Below, piece after piece: positions 18,859-26,918 of a stretch of DNA of 64,000 nt. The translations under genes were made by a program, and so were the position numbers. A model generated the notes under the pieces. The model saw only the letters and a program-made list of their open reading frames with translations, was not told the origin of the DNA and did not search any database. Positions within the stretch are counted from its first letter, which is position 1; each line of letters begins with the position of its first letter. This DNA comes from Candidatus Pantoea soli (GTDB taxonomy: Bacteria; Pseudomonadota; Gammaproteobacteria; Enterobacterales; Enterobacteriaceae): positions 1,054,001-1,118,000 of the forward strand of contig NZ_CP032702.1 of NCBI RefSeq assembly GCF_007833795.1. The letters run 5' to 3'.

Positions 18859-19839
18859 ATGAGCGATAGCGGAAAAAGCTGGGTAAAAGCGGAGGATGTG
18901 GCACGCCTTGCAGGGGTATCGCGTTCGGCGGTATCGCGAACCTTTACCCCCGGCGCTTCGGTCTCTGCGAAAACGCGGGCAAAAGTGATGCAGGCGGCGG
19001 AGCAGCTGGGTTACCAGGTGAACATCATCGCGCGCTCAATGAATACCGGCAGCAGTAACTTTATTGGTATTGTGACCGCCGGTTTCGATAACCCGTTTCG
19101 CAGCAAATTGCTTTCTCCGCTGGTGCATCAGCTGGCGCTGCACGGTTTTATGCCGCTGCTGATGAACGCTGACGATCCGGAACAGCTGGCCCCCTCGCTC
19201 AAACAGCTGCTGAGTTATCACGTTGCCGGCGTCATTATTACCTCCGGCGCACCTCCGCTTTCGCTGGCTGAAGAGTATCTGGCACGCAAAATCCCCGTGA
19301 CGCTGATCAATCGCCATGCGGATCTCCCCGGCTGCGATCGGGTGGCAAGCGATAATCAGCAGGGTATGCAGATGCTGGTGGAATATTGCCGGCAGCGCGG
19401 CTGGCAGCAGGTCGGCTTTATCGGCGAGCACCCGCATCATTTCAGTACCCGTGAACGCTACGCGGCCTTGTGCTCTGCGGGGCCGGATCTGACTATTCAG
19501 CCCTGTTTTATCGCCGGCGGCGGCTATCACGCCGGGCGCGCGGCTTCCCCGCAACTCATGCACTGCCAGGTGTTGTTATGCGCGACAGATATGCTGGCGC
19601 TGGGTGCCCTTGATGGTTTACGTTCGGCAGGGAACGCTTCTGCGCTGCCCGCCGTTACGGGGTTTGATGATATCCCGCAGGCCAGCTGGGACCCGTATCA
19701 TCTCACCACCATTCAGCAGGATACCGATGCGCTGGCGCAGCATGCGGTTGATTTGCTGGTAACGCGTATCGCAGATTTCGCACTGCCATCCCGCCATCGT
19801 GCGGTTCCTGTGAAATTAATAGTTCGTGATAGTGCATAA
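18859..19839 (+). CDS. LacI-family transcriptional regulator of the phytase locus
   Basis: A 326-residue repressor-type protein. Residues 9-30 (VKAEDVARLAGVSRSAVSRTF) form the LacI helix-turn-helix, then the hinge helix (QLGYQVNIIARSM) and a periplasmic-binding-protein-like effector domain (from NFIGIVTAG, with TGFDDIP near the C terminus). I chose MSDSGKSW behind GAGGGA; in-frame starts exist at 18841 and 18754. It lies upstream of, and on the same strand as, the phosphatase, transporter and phytase genes, and a perfect palindrome stands between it and them. The effector is unknown; an inositol phosphate or inositol is a guess from context. Confidence 0.88.
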   Translation: MSDSGKSWVKAEDVARLAGVSRSAVSRTFTPGASVSAKTRAKVMQAAEQLGYQVNIIARSMNTGSSNFIGIVTAGFDNPFRSKLLSPLVHQLALHGFMPLLMNADDPEQLAPSLKQLLSYHVAGVIITSGAPPLSLAEEYLARKIPVTLINRHADLPGCDRVASDNQQGMQMLVEYCRQRGWQQVGFIGEHPHHFSTRERYAALCSAGPDLTIQPCFIAGGGYHAGRAASPQLMHCQVLLCATDMLALGALDGLRSAGNASALPAVTGFDDIPQASWDPYHLTTIQQDTDALAQHAVDLLVTRIADFALPSRHRAVPVKLIVRDSA

Positions 19840-19931
19840 TGGAAAATTAATTTTATGTGGTAAGGTTCACAGATTAATCCTTCCATTACCGCCACACTCC
19901 TTTCTGCCCTGCGAGGCTTATTTTTAACGGC

Positions 19932-19953
19932 AAAATGCACACGTGTGCATTTT
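19932..19953. promoter_or_regulatory. Perfect 22-bp palindrome, probable LacI-family operator
   Basis: AAAATGCACAC (19932-19942) is followed at once by its exact reverse complement GTGTGCATTTT (19943-19953). The central CG step and the even symmetry are typical of LacI/PurR-family operators. It ends 16 bases before the start of the next gene, where bound repressor would block initiation or early elongation. The match to this particular regulator is inferred from proximity. Confidence 0.75.
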
Positions 19954-19969
19954 CACGGGAGAGGTTACG

Positions 19970-20776
19970 ATGAGCAATGAAGTTGCTTCACTTTCAGCGC
20001 GTTACCGCTTTGCCTGCGCGCTTGCAGAGGCAGGCGGGAAGCTGGCCCATACGTTTTATCTGCAGCGGGAAACGCTTCAGCCTGACCATAAGGGAAGCGA
20101 TTTACAGGACGTGGTCAGCGTCGCCGATCGTGAAGTGGAATCCTTTTTCAGGGCACGTATCGCAGACGCTTTTCCGGAGGATGGTTTTTTAGGGGAAGAG
20201 AGCGGCTCCGCAGACGCCGGTAAGCGCATGCTCTGGGTTGTTGATCCCATTGATGGCACCAGCTGCTTTCTCAACGGCCTGCACACATGGTGCGTGTCAC
20301 TGGCGCTTGTTGCAGACGGCGAACCGGTGATCGGCGTGGTGTATGACCCTAATCACCACGAGCTGTTCCATGCGCTGAAAGGGCACGGCGCCTGGCTTAA
20401 CAATGGTGCGCTTCAACCGCATGCGGCTGCCACCGTCGCAGCCGGCGTTATGGGCGTGGGAACCTCGCATCGCGTATCGTCCGCGGATTTTCTGCCTTTT
20501 CTCGACGCACTTTTGCAGCACGGCGGCATGTTCGTTCGCAACGGTTCAGGGGCGCTGATGAGCGCGTGGGCGGCGGCCGGGCGGCTGATCGGTTACTACG
20601 AGCCACACATGAATCCCTGGGATGCCTTGCCGGGCATTGTGCTGATGCGTGAAGCCGGAGGGCACACCAATGACTATCTTGCAGACGCGGGTATCGCGCG
20701 CGGTAATCCGGTGCTGATCGCCAGTAAACACCTTTACCCACAGTTAAAACAATGGGTTAAACAACCGTTACCTTAA
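19970..20776 (+). CDS. Inositol-monophosphatase-family phosphatase
   Basis: A 268-residue Mg-dependent phosphatase. Metal motif 1 is GEES (residues 75-78), motif 2 VDPIDGTSCF (91-100; Asp92, Asp95) and motif 3 NPWDALPG (215-222; Asp218). No signal peptide, so it acts in the cytoplasm. The start follows GGGAGAGG. The family includes SuhB/inositol monophosphatase, HisN-type histidinol phosphatase and CysQ; the WDALPG form fits IMPase/HisN. Being next to a phytase and an organophosphate transporter makes an inositol phosphate the likely substrate, which is inference. Confidence 0.88.
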   Translation: MSNEVASLSARYRFACALAEAGGKLAHTFYLQRETLQPDHKGSDLQDVVSVADREVESFFRARIADAFPEDGFLGEESGSADAGKRMLWVVDPIDGTSCFLNGLHTWCVSLALVADGEPVIGVVYDPNHHELFHALKGHGAWLNNGALQPHAAATVAAGVMGVGTSHRVSSADFLPFLDALLQHGGMFVRNGSGALMSAWAAAGRLIGYYEPHMNPWDALPGIVLMREAGGHTNDYLADAGIARGNPVLIASKHLYPQLKQWVKQPLP

Positions 20777-20881
20777 CATGTACGGGCCGGGCGACTGATG
20801 CTGTGGTCTGTATAACGGAACAGGTTGGCCGTCAGGGATGACATTCAGCAATCAGCAGTCCTTCCGTCTGTCGGAGACAAG

Positions 20882-22255
20882 ATGATGTCTGGATTACTCA
20901 GTTTTTTCCGCGCACGCCCGGCAAAGCAGGCTGGCGAGTTTGATCAACAGCGCTTTCGCGTGGTTCGCTGGCAAACGTTTCTCGCCATGACGCTTGCCTA
21001 TGTGACGTTTTATGTCTGCCGCCTCTCCTTTACCGTGGCAAAAAGTGCCCTGGTCGGGCTGGGCATTTCCCCGGCAGAGCTGGGCATGATTGGCTCCGCG
21101 CTGTTTTTCAGTTATGCCATCGGCAAGCTGGTGAATGGCTTCCTGGCCGATCACGCTAACGTGGTGCGCTTTATGAGCTTGGGTTTGCTGCTCAGCGCAG
21201 GCATGAACCTGATGATGGGCATGACCACCAACGCCATGTTACTGGCGCTCTTCTGGGGAATTAACGGCTGGGCACAATCCATGGGCGTGGGCCCGTGCGC
21301 CGTTTCACTGGCACGCTGGTATGGCACCTCAGAGCGCGGAACGTTTTATGCTATCTGGTCGACCGCGCACAATATCGGTGAAGCCATGACCTATATGGTG
21401 ATTGCCGCTGTGATAGCCGGCTATGGCTGGCATATGGGCTATCTGTCCACTGCAGCCCTGGGCGCGGCGGGGGTTGTGATTATGCTGCTGTTTATGCGTG
21501 ACTCACCGCAGAGCAGCGGTTTCCCTTCCATTCAGGCCATCACGCATGAACCAATGGAGGAGGCGGAGGCAACTAACACGGTGCTGAAAAACCAGCTGCT
21601 GGCGCTGCGCAATCCGGCACTCTGGACGCTGGCGCTGGCCTCCGCCTTTATGTATATCGATCGCTACGGCGTCAATTCATGGGGGATCTTTTTTCTGCAG
21701 CAGGGGAAGGGGTATAGCACCGTTGAAGCCTCGGCGATTATTGGCGTCAATGCCATCGCCGGTATTGTCGGCACCCTTCTGGCCGGGGTGCTCTCTGACC
21801 GCTTCTTCGCCCGCAATCGCAGTATCATGGCAGGCTTTATCAGCCTGCTGAACACCGCGGGCTTTGCGCTGATGCTGTGGACGCCACGCAGCTACTACAC
21901 CGACATCTTCTCTATGATCCTGTTCGGCGCAACGATCGGGGCGCTGACCTGCTTCCTTGGCGGACTGCTGGCGGTAGATATTTCGTCACGCAAGGCAGCC
22001 GGTGCTGCGCTGGGCACGATTGGTATTGTCAGTTATGCCGGTGCTGGTTTTGGCGAATTCCTGACCGGCCTCATCATCGACAAAACGTCCGTGCTGGAGG
22101 AGGGGAAAAAGGTTTACGACTTTCACACGCTCTCCCTGTTTTGGGTGACGGCGGGGCTGGTTTCCGCGTTATTGTGTTTTGTTACAGCGGTGATGGTGGC
22201 CAGACGTCATGCCAGCGCACACCGCGCGCTTCATTCATCTTCATTATCTCAATAA
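20882..22255 (+). CDS. MFS transporter, organophosphate:phosphate antiporter family
   Basis: A 457-residue protein with about twelve membrane segments. Arginines in helix 1 (FYVCRLSF, about residue 47) and helix 7 (YIDRYGVNSWG, about 261) match the pair that binds phosphate in GlpT and UhpT, and the family segment NGWAQSMGVGP...RWYGTSERGT is present. GlpT/UhpT relatives exchange sugar or glycerol phosphates for Pi. Two ATGs (20882, 20885) follow GGAG. The phytase gene begins ten bases after its stop, so the two are almost certainly cotranscribed. Import of an inositol phosphate is a context-based proposal; a sensor role like UhpC is less likely without a two-component partner. Confidence 0.9.
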   Translation: MMSGLLSFFRARPAKQAGEFDQQRFRVVRWQTFLAMTLAYVTFYVCRLSFTVAKSALVGLGISPAELGMIGSALFFSYAIGKLVNGFLADHANVVRFMSLGLLLSAGMNLMMGMTTNAMLLALFWGINGWAQSMGVGPCAVSLARWYGTSERGTFYAIWSTAHNIGEAMTYMVIAAVIAGYGWHMGYLSTAALGAAGVVIMLLFMRDSPQSSGFPSIQAITHEPMEEAEATNTVLKNQLLALRNPALWTLALASAFMYIDRYGVNSWGIFFLQQGKGYSTVEASAIIGVNAIAGIVGTLLAGVLSDRFFARNRSIMAGFISLLNTAGFALMLWTPRSYYTDIFSMILFGATIGALTCFLGGLLAVDISSRKAAGAALGTIGIVSYAGAGFGEFLTGLIIDKTSVLEEGKKVYDFHTLSLFWVTAGLVSALLCFVTAVMVARRHASAHRALHSSSLSQ

Positions 22256-22265
22256 GGACATCGTT

Positions 22266-23549
22266 ATGATGCGATTCAGACAGCAGGCCGCTGTGCGCCT
22301 GTTGCTGGCCGGCGCGCTCTGGGCAGGCCTGACACAGGCCTACGCAGAGGCGCAATACCAGCTGGAAAAAGTGGTTGAACTCAGCCGTCACGGTATCCGT
22401 CCGCCGACGCCGGGAAACCGCACAAGTATTGAAACGGCAACCCATCGTCCCTGGGCGCGCTGGACAACGCAGGATGGCGAGCTAACCGGGCACGGCTACG
22501 CCGCCGTTAGCAATAAGGGGCGCTGGGAAGGTGAACACTATCGCCAGCTGGGGTTATTCACCGCCGGTTGCCCGCAGCCCGGGGACGTGTATATCCGTGC
22601 CAGCCCGCTGCAGCGCACCCGCGCCACAGCCCAGGCGCTGGCAGATGGTGCCTTTCCCGGTTGCGGGGTCGCCATTCATCGCGTCGCAGGGGAGGACGAT
22701 CCGCTGTTCCAGACTGATGCCTTCCCCGCGACCATGACCGAACCTGCAACGCAACTCGCAGCGGTAAAACAAAAAGCCGGCGATCTGGCCGCGCGACAGC
22801 GTGCGCTGCAGCCTGCGGCGGATGCGCTGAAGCGGGCGGTTTGCGATCCGGCCGCAGACTGCTCGATTTTTACGACGCCATGGCAGATCATTCAGGGGAA
22901 AAACGGCAAGGTCTCGATTGAGGGACTCAGCGTAATGGCCAATATGGCGGAGACGCTGCGGCTCGGCTGGAGTGAAAACTTACCTCTCAGCCAGCTGGCA
23001 TGGGGCAACATCACCCGCGCCGATCAGATCACGGCCATATTGCCTTTGCTGACGGCCAGTTACGATTTAGGTAATGATGTGCTGTATACCGCACAGAAAC
23101 GCGGGTCAATCCTGCTGAATGCCATGCTGGAAGGCGTGCAGCAGGACGCAGGTAACCGCCACGCGACGCCCGATACGCGCTGGTTGCTGCTGGTGGCCCA
23201 TGACACCAATATTGCTATGGTCCGCACGCTGATGGATTTCAGCTGGACGCTGGCGGGCTATACGCGCGGCAATATCCCGCCTGGCAGCAGCCTGGTGTTT
23301 GAACGCTGGCGTGATAAAAAGAGTGGTGAGCGCTTCCTGCACGTTTATTTTCAGGCGCAGAGCCTGGACGATTTGCGCCGCCTGCAAGCCATGGATGACA
23401 CCCACCCGCTGTTACGTGCAGAGTGGCATCAGCCTGATTGCCGCCTGACTGAGGCAGGTACGCTGTGTCCGATGCAGTCTGCTGTGCGAGCGTTAAGCAA
23501 AAACCTCGACCGTCGGGCGATCACCCCCGTTGCCTATCCAGCCTTCTGA
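22266..23549 (+). CDS. phyK: Periplasmic histidine acid phosphatase, PhyK-type phytase
   Basis: A 427-residue secreted enzyme. A signal peptide (hydrophobic LLLAGALWAGL, cleavage near AYA-EAQ) is followed by the catalytic histidine in LSRHGIRPPTPGNR (His42) and the proton donor pair in VAHDTNIAM (His312, Asp313). The sequence, for example ASPLQRTRATAQAL and GLSVMANMAETLRLGWSENL, closely follows what I recall of the Klebsiella/Raoultella PhyK phytase rather than AppA or Agp. Such enzymes remove phosphates stepwise from phytate and end near inositol monophosphate. Start follows AAGGA. Last gene of the putative operon. Confidence 0.92.
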   Translation: MMRFRQQAAVRLLLAGALWAGLTQAYAEAQYQLEKVVELSRHGIRPPTPGNRTSIETATHRPWARWTTQDGELTGHGYAAVSNKGRWEGEHYRQLGLFTAGCPQPGDVYIRASPLQRTRATAQALADGAFPGCGVAIHRVAGEDDPLFQTDAFPATMTEPATQLAAVKQKAGDLAARQRALQPAADALKRAVCDPAADCSIFTTPWQIIQGKNGKVSIEGLSVMANMAETLRLGWSENLPLSQLAWGNITRADQITAILPLLTASYDLGNDVLYTAQKRGSILLNAMLEGVQQDAGNRHATPDTRWLLLVAHDTNIAMVRTLMDFSWTLAGYTRGNIPPGSSLVFERWRDKKSGERFLHVYFQAQSLDDLRRLQAMDDTHPLLRAEWHQPDCRLTEAGTLCPMQSAVRALSKNLDRRAITPVAYPAF

Positions 23550-23558
23550 GTAAACCCA

Positions 23559-23583
23559 GGCAGCGGGCATCAAGCCTGCTGCC
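23559..23583 (+). terminator. Hairpin after the phytase gene
   Basis: GGCAGCGGGC (23559-23568) pairs with GCCTGCTGCC (23574-23583) with one G-T pair and a five-base loop, nine bases after the stop codon. There is no T-run, so intrinsic termination would be weak. Confidence 0.55.
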
Positions 23584-23688
23584 TGAACAGGCTGAGATGT
23601 CTTTGGTTGCCTTGACAGGTCGTTCCGCTATTTTCGTAACGCAAAAAATTAATAAGTCCGGCTTTATGTTTCATGATGTTATTTTCAC

Positions 23689-23716
23689 TTGTACTTTACC
23701 GGTAACATCCTATTGT
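23689..23716 (+). promoter_or_regulatory. Candidate promoter of the 45-residue membrane protein
   Basis: TTGTAC (23689-23694), 16-bp spacer, TATTGT (23711-23716), about 40 bases before the small gene. Confidence 0.45.
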
Positions 23717-23758
23717 CAGATTGATTCACCCTAAACACCCAATCTGAGGAGGGATATT

Positions 23759-23896
23759 ATGGCTAAACGTCATTTCATCAAAACGATTGAAATATCGGCA
23801 GTTGTTGTCTTTGCATTGGTCATTGCCTGGCTGGCCGTTACGGGAATTTTATCCTCGACCGGACTGGATCACGCCTGGCCGTATCCGCATCAGTAA
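23759..23896 (+). CDS. Small single-span membrane protein, function unknown
   Basis: A 45-residue frame with a strong ribosome site (GAGGAGGG, six bases before ATG). MAKRHFIKTIE is a short basic head, residues 12-34 are a hydrophobic helix (ISAVVVFALVIAWLAVTGIL), and the tail ends HAWPYPHQ. The positive-inside rule places the N terminus in the cytoplasm. I do not recognise the family. A candidate promoter lies upstream, and the gene stands alone between the phytase and the lipoprotein genes. Confidence 0.7.
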   Translation: MAKRHFIKTIEISAVVVFALVIAWLAVTGILSSTGLDHAWPYPHQ

Positions 23897-24102
23897 CTGA
23901 GCGCAACACCAGGGAAATACAGCCATGCTTAAATATAAATAAAATCAATTAACAAAAGCAGGACAGGAGTCAGCATCCGGCGGTGTGCCTGCACCACCGC
24001 ACCCGCGCACCGCCAGAAAGCGGGGGTGAATGACGCAGCGCGCGATCGGCTACGAAGAGGCGGTGCCAGCCTGACAGCGAAAAGTGTAAAGCTGGCGACA
24101 AC

Positions 24103-24276
24103 TCAGGCCTGCGGCTGTCCCACCGGGCCTTTGCTCATCGGGCCACCTGGCACCGGCGGCGGCGCTTCTACATTCGGGCGACCATCGGGTCCAATCGGGC
24201 GTTCCGGCTGCTGGCAGCCTGCCAGCGTCATCAGGCTGGATATCATCAACATACCGGCCAGTAAGGTTTTCATCAT
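24103..24276 (-). CDS. Small lipoprotein
   Basis: A 57-residue protein with a lipoprotein signal: MMKTLLAGMLMISSLMTLAGC, where the lipobox TLAGC places the lipidated cysteine near residue 21. The mature part is short and rich in Pro and Gly (PIGPDGRPNVEAPPPVPGG), a flexible tether. GGGAA precedes the ATG. QQ at +2/+3 gives no inner-membrane retention signal, so outer-membrane sorting is likely. Function unknown. Confidence 0.75.
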   Translation of the reverse strand: MMKTLLAGMLMISSLMTLAGCQQPERPIGPDGRPNVEAPPPVPGGPMSKGPVGQPQA

Positions 24277-24443
24277 TCGCTTCCCTTTGCTCTGCAACCC
24301 AGCGTTGCTCATAAAGCGTAGCTTATTTTTCCGGCAGGCTTGCGCAGCGGCCATGCGGGCGGGACACGGCGCATTTTGGGGCGTCGTGTTACCTTCATCC
24401 ACTACACTGATGGCTGGACAAAGCAGAAAATCAGCGAGCAGAG

Positions 24444-24716
24444 ATGACCGAACAGCAATTTCGCGCGCAGCTGGCGCAACGCGCTTTCAGCGCGCCAGTG
24501 CGGGTGCAACGTGACCCCAACACCCGACTGGCGCATCATGCCCATCCATTTGAGGCGATGGCGCTGATTGTGGCAGGCGACATCACCATCACAACGGCGG
24601 CAGGCGCGGTGACATACACTGCCGGTGAGGTTTTTCATCTGCCTGCAAACGAAGCGCACGAGGAAGCCTTTGGTCCGCAGGGCGTGGTGTACCTTGCCGG
24701 ACGCAAAGCGCCGTGA
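24444..24716 (+). CDS. Small cupin-domain protein
   Basis: A 90-residue single-domain cupin. HHAHPFEAMALIVAGDITIT carries the first cupin motif (histidines and glutamate that usually bind a metal) and GEVFHLPANEAHEE the second. Such proteins bind metals or small molecules; no substrate can be named. The ribosome site is weak. It is convergent with the AI-2E-family permease, with a strong hairpin between. Confidence 0.75.
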   Translation: MTEQQFRAQLAQRAFSAPVRVQRDPNTRLAHHAHPFEAMALIVAGDITITTAAGAVTYTAGEVFHLPANEAHEEAFGPQGVVYLAGRKAP

Positions 24717-24764
24717 ATCAGAGGAAGGTGACCGGGAGCGACCGGAGCAGGTGAGGGGAGTGCT

Positions 24765-24793
24765 CAGCATGACTGCCGGCGGCAGTCATGCTG
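24765..24793. terminator. Perfect 13-bp hairpin between convergent genes
   Basis: CAGCATGACTGCC (24765-24777) and GGCAGTCATGCTG (24781-24793) pair without mismatch around a three-base loop. It lies between the cupin stop and the permease stop. No T-run on either side. Confidence 0.55.
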
Positions 24794-24802
24794 TTAAACG
24801 CG

Positions 24803-25906
24803 CTAATCGCGGGTTTTGCCTTCTTCGATAAACTCTTCATCGATCTCTTCGGCATTCTCACGGTTATCGCGACCGGAGAGCAGATTCCAGCAGGCAATAA
24901 ACAGTGCAGCAATGAGCGGACCAATGACAAAGCCGTTGATGCCGTACACTTCCATGCCACCCAGCGTGGCGATCAGGATCATGTAGTCGGGCATTTTGGT
25001 ATCTTTACCCACTAACAGCGGACGCAGGATATTATCGACCAGCCCGACTACCACTACAAAGAAGCCCACCAGGAACAACCCCTTCCACAGCGCACCGGTC
25101 GCAAAGAAGAAGATCGCTGCTGGTACCCAGACGATAGCGGAACCCACCGCCGGGATCAGTGAAAGGAAGGCCATCAGCGCCCCCCACAGCAGACTGCCGT
25201 CTATGTCGGTGATCCAGAAGGCAAAGCCACCGAGGATACCCTGAACGATTGCCACCACCACGGTGCCTTTCACCGTGGCGCGTGACACTGCTGCGAACTT
25301 CATCATCAGGTGGTGTTTGACATAGGTAGAGAGCGGCAAGGCTTCCAGAATCAGTCCGACCAGCCACGCACCGTCTTTCAGCAGGAAAAACAGCAGATAA
25401 AGCATCACGCCAAAGCCCACGGTAAAGGTGAAGGTGCCTTTACCGATCAGGAAAACGCTGCCCGCCATGTACTGGCCGCCTTTTAGCGCAAAACCCGAGA
25501 GCTTCTGCTGAATTTGCGTCGCGCTGTTGAGATCGTGATCGGCCAGGAAACGCTGCGCCCAGCCCGGTAGATGCTGCAGCAGGCTGGCAAATACCGCCGG
25601 GAACTGCGCCGAATTGTTCTGCAGCTTGGTGTAGACCGTGTTGATCTCCACCACCAGCGAAGAGGTAATGATTGCCAGCGGGGTGAACACAATCAGGCAG
25701 ATAATCAGCAATGTCACAAAGGACGCCAGTCCGTTGCGATCGCCCATCTTGCGGCGCAGCAGCGATTTCAGCGGGGCAAAGATCACCGCCAGAATGGCCG
25801 CCCATAAAATGGGAGAGAAGTAAGGTGCCAGCACATCGAAGAAAGCGAACGTAACGAGCGCCAGGATAACAATGAAGAAACCAATATTTAAACCTTTAAC
25901 ACGCAT
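24803..25906 (-). CDS. AI-2E family membrane transporter
   Basis: A 367-residue protein with seven to eight membrane segments: an N-terminal pair (GFFIVILALVTFAFFDVLAPYF, PILWAAILAVIF), a soluble stretch of about 80 residues (residues 85-155), and the C-terminal bundle with NILRPLLVGKD and GINGFVIGPLIAALF, both diagnostic of the AI-2E (PerM/TqsA/YdiK) family. The acidic tail ENAEEIDEEFIEEG is cytoplasmic. It is not close to E. coli YdiK, so I give no symbol. The start MRVKGLN fits the first membrane helix; the upstream 163 codons of open frame are not coding. Confidence 0.85.
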   Translation of the reverse strand: MRVKGLNIGFFIVILALVTFAFFDVLAPYFSPILWAAILAVIFAPLKSLLRRKMGDRNGLASFVTLLIICLIVFTPLAIITSSLVVEINTVYTKLQNNSAQFPAVFASLLQHLPGWAQRFLADHDLNSATQIQQKLSGFALKGGQYMAGSVFLIGKGTFTFTVGFGVMLYLLFFLLKDGAWLVGLILEALPLSTYVKHHLMMKFAAVSRATVKGTVVVAIVQGILGGFAFWITDIDGSLLWGALMAFLSLIPAVGSAIVWVPAAIFFFATGALWKGLFLVGFFVVVVGLVDNILRPLLVGKDTKMPDYMILIATLGGMEVYGINGFVIGPLIAALFIACWNLLSGRDNRENAEEIDEEFIEEGKTRD

Positions 25907-26097
25907 GCAAAAGCCTCGCAGGGTAAACGTAGCGAATGAACTATAGAACGCCCGGCGGGGAAAGTAATGTTTTTCACACCGGCATCGCCGGACGAGGGCG
26001 AAAGGATGGCCTGATTTGACCGACTGTTGGCGCAATCCGCGCTGGCAGAAGGGCGTAACAGGCACCATGATGAGATCACACCCTGAGGAGAACGCGC

Positions 26098-26340
26098 ATG
26101 CTGGAACTGCGACCCAACTGTGAATGCTGTGATAAAGATTTACCGCCAGAGGCGGTCGATGCACGTATCTGTTCATTTGAATGTACGTTTTGCGCCGCTT
26201 GTGCCGACGGCGTGCTGGGGCAGCGCTGCCCCAACTGTATGGGGGAGCTGGTGCGCCGGCCAGTGCGTCCCGCTGCTGCGCTGCAGCGTTATCCGGCAGC
26301 AACCCGGCGATATCGCGCCGCCAGCGGAAACCAGGAATAA
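26098..26340 (+). CDS. DUF1272 zinc-finger-like protein
   Basis: An 80-residue protein whose first 55 residues are the DUF1272 pattern: RPNCECCDKDLPP, ICSFECTFCAACA and QRCPNCMGEL, eight or more cysteines that could hold two zinc ions. The basic C-terminal tail (about 25 residues) is not conserved. GAGGAGA precedes the ATG. It diverges from the AI-2E permease across 190 bases. Function unknown. Confidence 0.85.
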   Translation: MLELRPNCECCDKDLPPEAVDARICSFECTFCAACADGVLGQRCPNCMGELVRRPVRPAAALQRYPAATRRYRAASGNQE

Positions 26341-26370
26341 TTTGCCGCGCATAACCGGCTATCAAGCGAA

Positions 26371-26392
26371 GCGGAAAAGTTAACTTTTCCGC
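26371..26392. repeat. Perfect 22-bp palindrome downstream of the DUF1272 gene
   Basis: GCGGAAAAGTT (26371-26381) is followed directly by its reverse complement AACTTTTCCGC. It begins 31 bases after the DUF1272 stop. It could be a terminator stem or an operator; no T-run follows. Confidence 0.55.
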
Positions 26393-26414
26393 CACGCTTT
26401 ATCTGACAGAATAT

Positions 26415-26478
26415 AATCAGACAGCCGTCATCACGATAAAAACGATATTAAGTCTGGTAGTAATCACGGCGGCTGATT
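26415..26478. repeat. Imperfect inverted repeat in a gene-free region
   Basis: AATCAGACAGCCGT (26415-26428) pairs with ACGGCGGCTGATT (26466-26478) with one bulge and one mismatch, enclosing about 37 AT-rich bases. Part of a 757-base intergenic region (26341-27097) in which I see no protein gene. Confidence 0.45.
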
Positions 26479-26779
26479 ATTAAATTCCCCGCTACGGAAT
26501 ATGCTTATTTAATCGGCAGCAACCTCTTCAGTGACAAGAAAAATATTGCTTTCACTCCGAGCGCTGGCCTAAATATTTTTCATCTTCAAAAGCTTATCTA
26601 AATTCATTTTTAATACAGACGATGCCAGGCAGCCTGCCACTTTACACGTTATTATTCTGGTCAGAGCACAGACCTTATTTCAGCGGGCAGCAAAAAATGC
26701 TTTTTCTTATTTATGCGGATACGTTCGGTTTAAGGTTTTTTCCGAAAAGCGGCAGTTTTTATAAGTATTTTGCATGACG

Positions 26780-26918
26780 TAATGTTATTCTCCCCGCGCA
26801 ATGCTAGTGATGTGGCGTTGTGTGCTTCAGTTTTACCCTCTTAATTAGCAGGGTTTCCCCGCTTTATGCATTTTCCGGAAATTGTCTTCTCCACCCGATC
26901 CTGACGATCGGGTTTTTT
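26780..26918 (+). ncRNA. Possible small RNA ending in a strong terminator
   Basis: A rho-independent terminator (26894-26918) stands about 550 bases from the nearest upstream plus-strand gene, so it probably ends an untranslated transcript. The upstream 100 bases hold no ribosome site or frame, but have a T/C-rich unpaired stretch before the terminator (AATTGTCTTCTCC) as in Hfq-dependent sRNAs. The 5' end is a guess and no convincing promoter was found. It does not match any enteric sRNA sequence I can recall, RprA included. Confidence 0.4.
26894..26918 (+). terminator. Rho-independent terminator without an obvious gene
   Basis: CCCGATC (26894-26900), loop CTGAC, GATCGGG (26906-26912), then TTTTTT (26913-26918). 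Confidence 0.88.

Noticed and set aside
20825..20881. Upstream TTG start for the antiporter gene
   Set aside because: The 19 added residues are not hydrophobic or family-like, and GGAG fits the ATG pair at 20882/20885.
24803..26395. 530-residue version of the AI-2E permease
   Set aside because: The extra N-terminal 163 codons overlap the DUF1272 gene in antisense and have no family similarity; the start at 25906 begins at the first membrane helix.
26780..26918. RprA sRNA
   Set aside because: In E. coli rprA lies near ydiK, another AI-2E-family gene, but the sequence here lacks the RprA 5' stem and GGAAATCCCC region, so only an unnamed candidate is reported.
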